Below, piece after piece: positions 36,293 through 44,461 of a stretch of 64,000 nucleotides of DNA. The first letter of the stretch is position 1; every line of letters begins with the position of its first letter. A model generated the notes under the pieces. The model saw nothing but the letters and a program-made list of their open reading frames with translations. It was not told where the DNA came from and ran no database searches. Source of the stretch: Flavobacterium bizetiae (GTDB lineage: Bacteria; Bacteroidota; Bacteroidia; Flavobacteriales; Flavobacteriaceae). A program made the translations under genes and the position numbers. The DNA lies in NCBI RefSeq assembly GCF_902804475.1, contig NZ_CADCSU010000054.1, positions 1-64,000 of the forward strand, in the 5' to 3' direction.

Positions 36293-38587
36293 TTAAAATT
36301 TATAAGTTACAGTCAGGCTAAAATTTCTGGGAGCTCCGGGAAATAGTCTCAAATAATTTTGAGCACCTAACCAATAGGTTTTATTAAATAAATTACCAGC
36401 GTTTACAGCAATTTGCATATTGCTCTTGTTGGGTTTGTAATAAATGGCAGCATCAAAAACAGTAAAATCAGGAAGAGTAAAAGCTCTGGTAAACCATGGT
36501 ACTTTGCTGCTTTGATATTGCATCCCGAAACCCACGCCCAAATCTTTTAAAGCTGAATCTGAACTGAAGTTATAACGTGTCCATAAATTAGCGCTGTTTT
36601 TAGGCGTATTTTGTTTTCTGGCCCCAATTAAGGATGCATCGCGATCGTTGGTAATTTCGGCATCGATATAACTGTACGAAGCATTTATTTGCCAGTCGGC
36701 TGTGATATAACCTGCAAGATCACACTCAAAACCACGGCTTCTTTCCGCACCTCTGGTGACCAATAAATCAGGATTGGCAGGATCATTAGCATTCATCAAA
36801 ATATTACGCTGATTGATCTCGTAAATTGCTGCATTAAAACTCATCGAATTATTGAAGAAAGTCGTTTTTATTCCCACTTCTTTCAAATTACTTTCAAGCG
36901 GATCGAATAAACTTCCGGCGGGTAAAGACCCCGTTTGCGGCATTAAAGTCACCGTATTCGATTGTGGCTGATAACCTTCAAGATAAGTGGTATAAACATT
37001 AATTTCATTGTTGACCGCATAAGTCACGCCTACACGAGGCAACAAAGCCGATTTTTTAACCTTCAATTCATTATTCGATTCATAATTGGTAATATCTTCA
37101 AACCATTCGTTTCGTAAACCCAGCAAAAACGTAAATTTTTCCCACTGAATCTGATCCTGAATATAAATAGCATTTGTAGTCGTTAATGCAGATGGCAACG
37201 CTGTTCTTATATTCAACGTATAATCATCTGCGCTTGTAATAGTATATGTTGGATTATTCAGATTGAAATAATTAACATTGGGTTTAGGCAAAACAACTCC
37301 ATCAATCGTAGTAGTTTGATAATTAGCTGCATTTGCCGTAACAAAAGTAGTGGCCACAGTTCCGTCTTTTAGTAAATAACCTCTTGCGGCATTTTGTCCG
37401 CCGCCTTTGGTTTTGTTCCAACTGCTTAAATCGTAGCCAACCAATAATTTGTGTTTTATTTTTCCGGTTTTTAAATCAAAATTAAAATACGTACTCAAAT
37501 TGTCGATATCCCAATATTGCTGGCGTTGCACAAATTGCATCATAGCCAGACTGGTCACAGGCTGATTGTTCATATCAACGGCAAAACCGTTTGTCGTTCT
37601 GTGTTCCTGAAGATCTTCTGTCCAGGATTGTTTCATATATTGTGCATTAAAACCAATTTTAGAACTGAATTTATGCCCCAAACTGGTCGTAAAAATCATT
37701 TCTTTCGATTTAAAAAAATCACTCGGTGCACCCAGATTCAGACTTATAGGTGTTTTGTTTAAACTGGTAACTCCTGCAACAGCGCCAAAAATAGGCTGAC
37801 CACGATCCAGAATCCCGGTCATATTACTAAGAATCAATTCAGTATTAATAGCCGTTTTTTCGTTTGGGATATAACTGAAAGACGGAGAGATCAAAAACGA
37901 TTTATTACTCACTAAATCACGAAAAGATTTGGCTTCCTGATACGCTCCGTTTACACGGTACAAAAGAGTTTTCGATTCGTTAAGAGGTCCGGTAAAATCC
38001 AGACTTCCGCGTAAAGTACTAAAACTTCCCACGCTAAGACTCACTTCTTTGCGATCGATTGCTAAAGGTTTTTTGGTCACCAAATTAATGCTTCCGCCAG
38101 GATCTACAGAAGAAAATGTAGCACTCGACGGGCCTTTAATCACTTCTACACGTTCGATATTAGTAGTTAAGGGTTGTAAAAAGTAATATTGGCGGGTTCG
38201 CATACCGTTTACAATCTGACCTTCTTCATTCTGACTAATGCCACGAATCGTATATTGATTGTAATAACTCGCCGGAATCACACCACTTGCCATTTTTACA
38301 GCATCAGCAAGATAAAAAGCACCTTTATCTGCAATTAATTCTTTGGTAATTGTAGCGATAGATTGCGGAATATCCTTGTTTAACGCTGCAGTTTTTGTGG
38401 CAGCAAACGAATAATCGCTATTGTACTTCTTTGACGAACGTCCTATAATTTCAACCGTTTGCAATTCATTTCTTGCCACTTTTACAGAGTCCGGAACAAT
38501 GCTGTCTTTGGCTTTTTTATTAATGATTTGCGATTGTGCGCATTGAGAACCAATTATTAAAAATATAAAAGGATATATATGTTTCAT
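36293..38587 (-). CDS. TonB-dependent siderophore-type receptor
   Basis: 764 aa with a signal peptide (to about CAQSQ). A short N-terminal stretch is followed by the TonB-box-like LQTVEIIG (about 42-50). The plug begins with DIPQSIATITKELIADKGAF and contains YTIRGI, VEVIKGPSSATFSSVDPGG and INLVTKKPL, as in FhuA/FpvA-like receptors. The barrel ends with FSLTVTYKF. Unusually, it is encoded between the ABC ATPase (29-bp gap) and the two ABC-2 permeases (5-bp gap), with no periplasmic binding protein. It probably takes up a metal chelate; the metal is not known. Confidence 0.88.
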   Translation of the reverse strand: MKHIYPFIFLIIGSQCAQSQIINKKAKDSIVPDSVKVARNELQTVEIIGRSSKKYNSDYSFAATKTAALNKDIPQSIATITKELIADKGAFYLADAVKMASGVIPASYYNQYTIRGISQNEEGQIVNGMRTRQYYFLQPLTTNIERVEVIKGPSSATFSSVDPGGSINLVTKKPLAIDRKEVSLSVGSFSTLRGSLDFTGPLNESKTLLYRVNGAYQEAKSFRDLVSNKSFLISPSFSYIPNEKTAINTELILSNMTGILDRGQPIFGAVAGVTSLNKTPISLNLGAPSDFFKSKEMIFTTSLGHKFSSKIGFNAQYMKQSWTEDLQEHRTTNGFAVDMNNQPVTSLAMMQFVQRQQYWDIDNLSTYFNFDLKTGKIKHKLLVGYDLSSWNKTKGGGQNAARGYLLKDGTVATTFVTANAANYQTTTIDGVVLPKPNVNYFNLNNPTYTITSADDYTLNIRTALPSALTTTNAIYIQDQIQWEKFTFLLGLRNEWFEDITNYESNNELKVKKSALLPRVGVTYAVNNEINVYTTYLEGYQPQSNTVTLMPQTGSLPAGSLFDPLESNLKEVGIKTTFFNNSMSFNAAIYEINQRNILMNANDPANPDLLVTRGAERSRGFECDLAGYITADWQINASYSYIDAEITNDRDASLIGARKQNTPKNSANLWTRYNFSSDSALKDLGVGFGMQYQSSKVPWFTRAFTLPDFTVFDAAIYYKPNKSNMQIAVNAGNLFNKTYWLGAQNYLRLFPGAPRNFSLTVTYKF

Positions 38588-38616
38588 TTTTATGTTAATG
38601 GAAATTATACTTCCTT

Positions 38617-39312
38617 TTATACAGTTTGTAAATACAAATCTTCCAGTTCGTTTGCCGATATTTTGTCGGCTTCGATAACTGTTACCAGGTTTCCTTGTTT
38701 CATAATTCCAATGTGTGAAGCTACTTCTCGGGCTCTGAAAATATCGTGCGTAGCCATCAATATTGCCGTTCCGTCTGCAGATAGTTCTTTCAGGATTTGC
38801 GAAAATTCATTCGAAGCCTTCGGATCTAATCCGCTTGTAGGTTCATCTAACAATAGCACTTTTGCTTTTTTGGCAATCGCGATCGCAATACCGACTTTTT
38901 GCCGCATTCCTTTAGAATATCCGCCCAGATTTTGATCGTGTGCCGTTATTTGCAAACCTGCTTTAGTCAAAAAATAAGTCAATTCACCCGTAGAGTATTT
39001 AAATCCTGCAAGCGATGAGAAGAATTTTAGGTTTTCTAAACCCGTAAGATTAGGATATAACATTACGGTTTCAGGAATGTAAGCCACATATTTTTTAGTT
39101 TCCTGAGCATTAGATATAACCGATATATCATTGATTTTTAATTCTCCTTCTGTTGGTTCAATAAAACCCAGAAAGAGATTAATTGTAGTCGTTTTTCCGG
39201 CACCATTCTGGCCTAAAAGTGCAAATATTTCCCCTTCTTTAATAGTTAGGTTCAGTTTATTCAAAGCAGTATGACTGCCATATTTTTTGGTCAGATTTTC
39301 AGCTATAAGCAT
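38617..39312 (-). CDS. ABC transporter ATP-binding protein
   Basis: 231 aa, cytoplasmic ATPase. Walker A is GQNGAGKTT (34-42), the signature is LGGYSKGMRQKVGIA, Walker B is VLLLDEPTSGLD and the switch His is in MATHD. It resembles the NosF/CcmA-like ATPases that drive ABC-2 permeases. It is the first gene of the receptor-permease operon, 29 bp before the receptor gene. The 287-bp gap to the small Cys/His protein gene upstream shows no clear promoter consensus. Confidence 0.9.
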   Translation of the reverse strand: MLIAENLTKKYGSHTALNKLNLTIKEGEIFALLGQNGAGKTTTINLFLGFIEPTEGELKINDISVISNAQETKKYVAYIPETVMLYPNLTGLENLKFFSSLAGFKYSTGELTYFLTKAGLQITAHDQNLGGYSKGMRQKVGIAIAIAKKAKVLLLDEPTSGLDPKASNEFSQILKELSADGTAILMATHDIFRAREVASHIGIMKQGNLVTVIEADKISANELEDLYLQTV

Positions 39313-39599
39313 AGTTTTTATGTATTTGGATGATTTAATTTAGATTTTACTCACAGTCAAAATCACAATGAGAGTTGAACTTGGAGACTTGAATTGTAAG
39401 GATAGGAATAGTGTACTACGGTTTCTGTAGAAAAAAATTAATTGGAATTTGAAAATAAGAATGACATTTTTACCTCCTATTCAATACGATTTTTGGTATG
39501 AACAGAGTGTATCAAATGAAATGCGATCAATTCTCCTTTTACCAATTAAAAAATAGGTAAGAGGTGTTTTTAATTTTCCGAAAATAAAAATGTAGTAAA

Positions 39600-39950
39600 C
39601 TAAATTAGGGCAGGAGGTGCTCTAAGAGAAAAAAGACTGCCTTTAAAAAAGGTTGAAGCAACTTTAGTATAAAAGAATACATAAGAAGTTTCGGTGCTTA
39701 CCTTGTCAAAAGATAAAGTTTGAAATGAATTGGGAATAAAAGTACTAAAAGCAAAATGACAAACGTGGCAGTTCGTATCAACAGTATGGCTGTGCGTGAT
39801 TTGCTTTTGACCTTCAACGTATTGATGATCACAAGGTTTCTCTGTTAATTGCTTGTAGATGTGCTCATAAGAATGGACAGTCTGAAACAGCATTGCGAAC
39901 AATACAGCTAAAGACATAAAAAGATTAATTAAGATAATTTTCTTTTTCAT
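39600..39950 (-). CDS. Small membrane-anchored Cys/His-rich protein (DUF2946-like), putative metal-related
   Basis: 116 aa. It has an N-terminal hydrophobic helix or signal (about 5-24), then a dense set of potential metal ligands: His26, His30, Cys40, His42, His53, His55, Cys61, His62, Cys64 and His65, including a CHVCH motif. The C-terminus ends RAPPALI, recalling small DUF2946 proteins found with copper genes. No known catalytic motif. It sits upstream of the ABC/TonB cluster on the same strand, and a -7 box lies 65 bp before its start. A role in metal sensing or handling is inferred from composition and context only. Confidence 0.65.
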   Translation of the reverse strand: MKKKIILINLFMSLAVLFAMLFQTVHSYEHIYKQLTEKPCDHQYVEGQKQITHSHTVDTNCHVCHFAFSTFIPNSFQTLSFDKVSTETSYVFFYTKVASTFFKGSLFSLRAPPALI

Positions 39951-40014
39951 TCTTGTTCTGGAAATCCTTTGTTTATGGCGAGTTCACGAGTTATTAACTA
40001 ACGCAACTCGGTTG

Positions 40015-40022
40015 CAAAGATA
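40015..40022 (-). promoter_or_regulatory. -7 promoter box for the small Cys/His-rich protein gene
   Basis: The minus strand reads TATCTTTG, a perfect TAnnTTTG, 65 bp upstream of the start at 39950. No TTG at the expected -33 spacing, so it may need an activator. The leader contains an inverted GAGTT/AACTC pair. Confidence 0.5.
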
Positions 40023-40100
40023 GATATCTTAATTAAAAAAGGCTTAGAATCCGGGATTAATTTAAAAATTAGGATTGAAAAGTTTTGTAATACGTACCTT

Positions 40101-40535
40101 TTAAAGATTACTGTACAGTAATTGTATCGTATGAAAATCTGAAGATCCGTCGAAATATTTGTCTAATACTTCATTAAATACAGGCTCAGTATTCTGAACA
40201 CTGGCAAACAAAGTCATACACGATTGTAGTTTTTCATTGTCCGGATTTCCAAATATATCTTCTGCCGTTTTTTCATCAGTTTTGATCAGTTCGGCGGTGA
40301 TTTCTATCAAATGTTTTCCTAAAATCGGATGTTCCAGAAAAGCGATTGCTTCATCTGCATTTTTAATTTCGTAGAATTTAGACGTATCACACGATCCCAA
40401 TCCTTTTATCTGCGGAAAAATAAACCACATCCACGGAGATTCTTTCCTTCCTTTTTTAATTTCCGAAAGCGCAGACAAGTATAATTTGTTTTGCGCGTCT
40501 AAAAAGCGAACCAATCCTTTATTATTGTAAGCCAT
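40101..40535 (-). CDS. DUF1810 family protein
   Basis: 144 aa, no signal peptide or membrane segment. RFLDAQ at the start, ALSEIKKGRKESPWMWFIFP then QIKGLG and LEHPILGKHLIEIT are the defining blocks of DUF1810, and the length is normal. The biochemical role of the family is not known to me. The gene stands alone, with non-coding DNA on both sides (40536-41066 upstream, 39951-40100 downstream), so context gives no hint. Confidence 0.88.
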   Translation of the reverse strand: MAYNNKGLVRFLDAQNKLYLSALSEIKKGRKESPWMWFIFPQIKGLGSCDTSKFYEIKNADEAIAFLEHPILGKHLIEITAELIKTDEKTAEDIFGNPDNEKLQSCMTLFASVQNTEPVFNEVLDKYFDGSSDFHTIQLLYSNL

Positions 40536-40728
40536 TATTTACTGATTTTATTTGGGGCAATCAGGTCGTAAAACTACTGAAAATAAATATAGTTAAGTAA
40601 TCTGAAAGTTTTTTTTACATTCCTTTTTTTCTATATATTAAGCAGAAAAATATCTGTAGTATTTATCGGAAAATTTTATTGTTTTGAAGGAAAGTTTTTG
40701 GGAAATGATTTTGTAAAGGCGCGCATTT

Positions 40729-40834
40729 TTGTCATTTCGACCGAAGGGAGAAATCACACTCGGGATTCGACAAAGATTGGCGATTTTGATTGCGGAGTCT
40801 TTTGTGTGATTTCTCCCTTCGGTCGAAATGACAA
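40729..40834. repeat. Long inverted repeat, GTCATTTCGACC variant
   Basis: Arms 40729-40759 and 40804-40834 are perfect 31-bp inverted repeats (TTGTCATTTCGACCGAAG...). Inner ends ATCACAC and outer ends TGTCAT match the other long inverted repeats, but the middle of the arm differs. The tail TGACAAGATTGTG is shared with copy 3. The rest of the 40536-41066 gap is AT-rich with nothing recognisable. Confidence 0.88.
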
Positions 40835-41066
40835 GATTGTGCTTTGCAATCTTTACGGTTAAAAATTTCACAATATTATTCCTGTTAACAACCCTCTTTT
40901 TTGTTATAAAACTCAATAATCTTTCGTCTTCCCGTTATAATATTTCTATTTTTACTAATACACTACATTATCGACTTAGATAATAATTGAATTTTTGATT
41001 TGACATTAGTTTCAAAAAATGTCAATTTCTGTTAACGAGCGTTCTGCTCAATAAAAAAAATAAATT

Positions 41067-41816
41067 ATGAAAATAGGATTAATCGGATTTGGAAAGACTG
41101 GAAAATCAGTAGCATCAATACTACTTGAAAACAAGAAATTTTGCCTGGAATGGGTTTTAAGACAAAGTACTGTTTTAGAACACAGATCAGTTCCGGAGTT
41201 TTTTGGAATTCAGTCAGAAGAACCCGGATTAATCTACTCAAGTTCTAAAACCACTATGGAGGAATTGTTAGACAAACATCCCGTAGATGTCATTATCGAT
41301 TTTTCGTCTAATGAAGGTATTTATACATATGGCGAACTTGCCGCAAGCCGCAATATTAAAATTATCTCAGCAATTTCTCATTATAAGGATAAAGAATTAC
41401 AATTATTAAAAAAACTGGCACATAAAACCACCGTGTTCTGGTCGCCTAATATTACGCTTGGTGTTAATTATTTACTTTTTGCTGCTAAGTTTTTAAAGAA
41501 AATCGCTCCGTGGGTTGATATCGAAGTCAACGAAGAACATTTTAAAATGAAACAAGGAACATCAGGAACCGCGGTTAAAATTGCAGAAGCTTTAGATATT
41601 GATAAAGAAAATATCAATTCGGTTAGGGCAGGAGGAATCGTTGGGAAACATGAGGTAATCTTTGGTTTTCCGTATCAGACCGTTCGGTTAATTCACGAAT
41701 CGATTTCGAGAGAAGCCTTTGGAAACGGAGTTGTTTTTGTTGCCGAAAACTTAGAACACAAACAAAAAGGATTATACAATTTTGAAGATATTTTATCGCC
41801 TTATTTTGCGGTTTAG
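41067..41816 (+). CDS. Divergent dihydrodipicolinate reductase (DapB)-like protein
   Basis: 249 aa, cytoplasmic. An N-terminal Rossmann fold opens with MKIGLIGFGKTGKSVASILL. The C-terminal half has the DapB-like block EEHFKMKQGTSGTAVKIAEAL, in which His and Lys line up with the catalytic His159 and Lys163 of E. coli DapB. The usual DAPSGTA is reduced to GTSGTA, and the second His is Phe. DapB makes tetrahydrodipicolinate for lysine and cell-wall synthesis. No lysine gene is nearby and the motif is altered, so this may be a paralogue with a different substrate. The start ATG is well placed in an otherwise gene-free region. Confidence 0.72.
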   Translation: MKIGLIGFGKTGKSVASILLENKKFCLEWVLRQSTVLEHRSVPEFFGIQSEEPGLIYSSSKTTMEELLDKHPVDVIIDFSSNEGIYTYGELAASRNIKIISAISHYKDKELQLLKKLAHKTTVFWSPNITLGVNYLLFAAKFLKKIAPWVDIEVNEEHFKMKQGTSGTAVKIAEALDIDKENINSVRAGGIVGKHEVIFGFPYQTVRLIHESISREAFGNGVVFVAENLEHKQKGLYNFEDILSPYFAV

Positions 41817-41996
41817 TTTCCTGCAAATTGCTGGCACTGAGGCAGAAATTTTTTAGGTAAAACGTTAAAAAAATCTTGCAATCCCGATAGCTATCAAGAG
41901 CTGAGACGAAAGTTGTTTCTTTTTTAAGTTTAAAACTTTGCATCTCTGTGACTTTGCGCAAAATTTCGTTAATACGTAAAAAAACTTCAATATTCA

Positions 41997-42031
41997 AACC
42001 CGACAGTTTCTTAGAACTTGTCGGGTTTTTT
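41997..42031. terminator. Terminator of the AACCCGACA type
   Basis: AACCCGACA and TGTCGGGTT form a 9-bp stem with a 13-nt loop, followed by TTTTTT. It ends about 180 bp after the DapB-like stop. The gap before it holds a degenerate CCCGATAGCTATC remnant at 41882. Confidence 0.75.
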
Positions 42032-42072
42032 GTATGCAAAAATTTAAAACAAAAAATAATTGATAAAAATAT

Positions 42073-42114
42073 ATTTGATATATCAAATAAATAATTACAT
42101 TTGATATATCAAAT
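42073..42114. promoter_or_regulatory. Twin identical 16-bp palindromes upstream of the S41 peptidase gene
   Basis: ATTTGATATATCAAAT occurs at 42073-42088 and again at 42099-42114, each a perfect palindrome, with centres 26 bp apart (about 2.5 helix turns). They lie 78-119 bp before the peptidase start. This is a textbook operator pair for a dimeric repressor, but no regulator gene is adjacent. Confidence 0.65.
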
Positions 42115-42191
42115 ACATTGTAGAAGGAATTTAGCCTATAGCAGAAAATATCGCTTTCTACAAATAACTTTAAACTATAAAACTTCATAAA

Positions 42192-43517
42192 ATGAGAAGA
42201 CTATTAGCCTTATTATTGCTAACATTTTCAATTGGTTCGTATTCGCAAAACGCGTCAAACGTAAAAGAAAATCTTACTGAATTAAGTAAAAAACAAATTA
42301 TTGATTCGCTAACCCAAAAACTTGAAGAGTTTTATATACGACCAAATGCTGTCGGAGATATTAAAAAGAAACTAAATGAGAATTATAAAAAAGGGCTTTA
42401 TAAAGACATTGTAAAACCAAATGAATTTGGGAGTAAATTAAGTGCAGATCTTATAGAAGTTAGTAAAGACTTGCATTTTTCAGTACGATATGATCCGGAA
42501 TGGACAGAAAATCAGCTTAAAAAAGAAGATAAAGAAGTACAGAAAAAAATTAAAGCTGAAGAATTGGCTGAAGCAAAAAAGAAAAATTTCGGTTTTCAAC
42601 AAGTACGAATTTTAGAGGGAAATGTAGGTTACCTAAAATTTGATTATTTTGAAGATCCTGCAATAGGCAGTGAAACGGCTGCGTCGGTAATGCAATTTTT
42701 AAGCAGTACTGATGCGCTGATTATCGACTTACGCCAAAATAATGGCGGAGCTATGGAAATGGGACAATTTCTAACCAGTTATTTTTATTCCGGTAAAGAA
42801 TTGCCTCTTTATAAATATTATTATAATGAGAAAAACAGAAAAAAAGTAGAACGCGAAATGTGGTTATTGCCATCTGTTCCTGGCAAACGTTTAGAAGATA
42901 TTGATATTTATATTCTAACCAGTTCCGTTACTTTTTCTGCAGCTGAATGGATGAGTTATTCGCTTCAAAATTTAAAACGTGTTACAATTGTAGGCGAGAA
43001 AACGGCGGGAGGAGCACACCCAATTGATCGAAAAGTATTGCCAGATGGTTTTTCTGTAAATATTCCTTTTGGAGAAGTAAAAGACCCAATTACAAACCTT
43101 GATTTTGAAGGAAAAGGAGTTATGCCCGATGTTTTATGCAAAAATGAAGAAGCCGTAAATACCTCTCATATCCTTGCTTTGCAAAAACTATCAGCCAAAA
43201 ATAAAGAGGTAACAAACAATCTCAATTGGTATATTCCAATTATTAAAAACAGACAAAAAGCAGCCAATATTAACAGCACGGTTTTAAAATCGTATCAGGG
43301 AAAATACGGTAAATCAGAGCTGAAACTAGAAAATGATAATTTATATTATAAGTGGAATAATTTATTCACTTTGCTATTGACTCCTATCGAGCAAGATTTA
43401 TTTCTGGTGGATGGAATAGATGATTTCCGTATAAAAGTTATTTCTGAAAACAATGTGGTAACGGGAATTAAGAGAGTGTATCAGGACGGAGAGGAGAAGT
43501 TTTATAAAAAAGAGTAA
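42192..43517 (+). CDS. S41 family (tail-specific protease-like) serine peptidase
   Basis: 441 aa with a signal peptide (to about GSYSQ, residue 19). Residues about 25-105 form the N-terminal helical domain seen in IRBP-like S41 proteins. The core has ALIIDLRQNNGGAMEM (about 175-190), TSSVTFSAAEWMSY with the candidate catalytic Ser, and VGEKTAGGAHP. No PDZ domain is seen. The C-terminal about 100 residues form a beta-rich extension. The substrate is unknown; it is likely periplasmic. Expression is probably controlled through the twin palindromes at 42073-42114. It converges with sdhB across a strong bidirectional terminator. Confidence 0.87.
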   Translation: MRRLLALLLLTFSIGSYSQNASNVKENLTELSKKQIIDSLTQKLEEFYIRPNAVGDIKKKLNENYKKGLYKDIVKPNEFGSKLSADLIEVSKDLHFSVRYDPEWTENQLKKEDKEVQKKIKAEELAEAKKKNFGFQQVRILEGNVGYLKFDYFEDPAIGSETAASVMQFLSSTDALIIDLRQNNGGAMEMGQFLTSYFYSGKELPLYKYYYNEKNRKKVEREMWLLPSVPGKRLEDIDIYILTSSVTFSAAEWMSYSLQNLKRVTIVGEKTAGGAHPIDRKVLPDGFSVNIPFGEVKDPITNLDFEGKGVMPDVLCKNEEAVNTSHILALQKLSAKNKEVTNNLNWYIPIIKNRQKAANINSTVLKSYQGKYGKSELKLENDNLYYKWNNLFTLLLTPIEQDLFLVDGIDDFRIKVISENNVVTGIKRVYQDGEEKFYKKE

Positions 43518-43533
43518 GTTTTTTTTAGAATTT

Positions 43534-43617
43534 AATCTCGCAAAGTCGCAGAGACGCAAAGCTTAAAATTTAAAAACAAAAAACTTTGCGTCTCTGCGAC
43601 TTTGCGAGATTCTTTTT
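43534..43617. terminator. Bidirectional terminator with 28-bp stem
   Basis: AATCTCGCAAAGTCGCAGAG then ACGCAAAG (43534-43561) pairs perfectly with 43584-43611, followed by CTTTTTTCT. A T-run before the left arm serves transcripts from the right. It separates the convergent S41 peptidase and sdhB genes. Confidence 0.85.
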
Positions 43618-43626
43618 TCTATAATA

Positions 43627-44373
43627 TCACTTCCTAAAAATCAAAGCCTTAGTATATTCCGCATTCATTTTGGCGATTGAAAGAATCGAAATTCCTTGCG
43701 GGCATTCGATTTCGCAGGCTCGGGTATCAGAACAATTTCCAAAACCTTCCTGATCCATTTGCTGAACCATGGTTAAAACCCTTTTTGAGGCTTCTATTTT
43801 TCCTTGCGGAAGCAAAGCGAGATGCGTTATTTTAGCACCAACAAACAAAGCTGCACTTGCGTTTTTACAAGTGGCTACGCACGCTCCACAACCAATACAA
43901 GCGGCGGCATAAAAAGCGGCTTCGGCGGTTTCGTATGATATTGGGATAGTATTGGCCTCGGGTGCCTGACCTGTAGCAGCGCCAATAAAACCACCGGATT
44001 CAATAATATTATCAAAAGCAGATCTGTCGATTTTTAAATCTCGTAGCACCGGAAAAGCTTTGGCTCTAAAAGGCTCGATATAAATGGTATCTCCGTCTTT
44101 AAAACTTCGCATATGAAGTTGGCAAGTTGTTGTATTTTTTAAAGGTCCGTGAGCTCTTCCGTCGATCATAACGCCGCATTGCCCGCAAATTCCTTCCCTG
44201 CAATCGTGATCAAATTCGATGACGCGTTCTTTTTTCTGAATTAAAGATTCGTTCAAAAGATCGAGCATTTCCAGAAAAGACATATGCTCAGAAACTTCGT
44301 CGATTTCGTAATTTACCATTTCTCCTTTCGCGGAAGCGTTAAGTTGTCGCCATATTTTAAGATATAGTTTCAT
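43627..44373 (-). CDS. sdhB: Succinate dehydrogenase/fumarate reductase iron-sulfur subunit
   Basis: 248 aa. Passes electrons from the flavoprotein to the membrane quinone site. Cys58, Cys63, Cys66 and Cys84 ([18 protein letters not shown]) bind the 2Fe-2S cluster. [11 protein letters not shown] and [12 protein letters not shown] supply Cys for the 4Fe-4S and 3Fe-4S clusters. It follows sdhA by 88 bp; that gap is AT-rich with inverted AATTATTAATTATAAATT-like sequence. The cytochrome b subunit gene (sdhC), normally first in Bacteroidota sdhCAB operons, is not in this window. Confidence 0.93.
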   Translation of the reverse strand: MKLYLKIWRQLNASAKGEMVNYEIDEVSEHMSFLEMLDLLNESLIQKKERVIEFDHDCREGICGQCGVMIDGRAHGPLKNTTTCQLHMRSFKDGDTIYIEPFRAKAFPVLRDLKIDRSAFDNIIESGGFIGAATGQAPEANTIPISYETAEAAFYAAACIGCGACVATCKNASAALFVGAKITHLALLPQGKIEASKRVLTMVQQMDQEGFGNCSDTRACEIECPQGISILSIAKMNAEYTKALIFRK

Positions 44374-44461
44374 AGTTAATTATTAATTATAAATTGTCTG
44401 TAAGTTGTGAAATTGAGATTTATGGATTGTTAATTAATAATTTATAATTAACAATTAATAA

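Noticed and set aside
40638..40916. 92-codon minus-strand frame
   Set aside because: It is largely the translation of the 31-bp inverted repeat at 40729-40834, lacks any domain and sits in a non-coding gap.
41623..42039. 138-codon minus-strand frame
   Set aside because: It overlaps the DapB-like gene and a terminator; composition is repetitive and no domain is visible.
44374..44461. Possible small gene or attenuator between sdhA and sdhB
   Set aside because: The 88 bp are AT-rich inverted sequence with no start codon frame of note and no T-run terminator.
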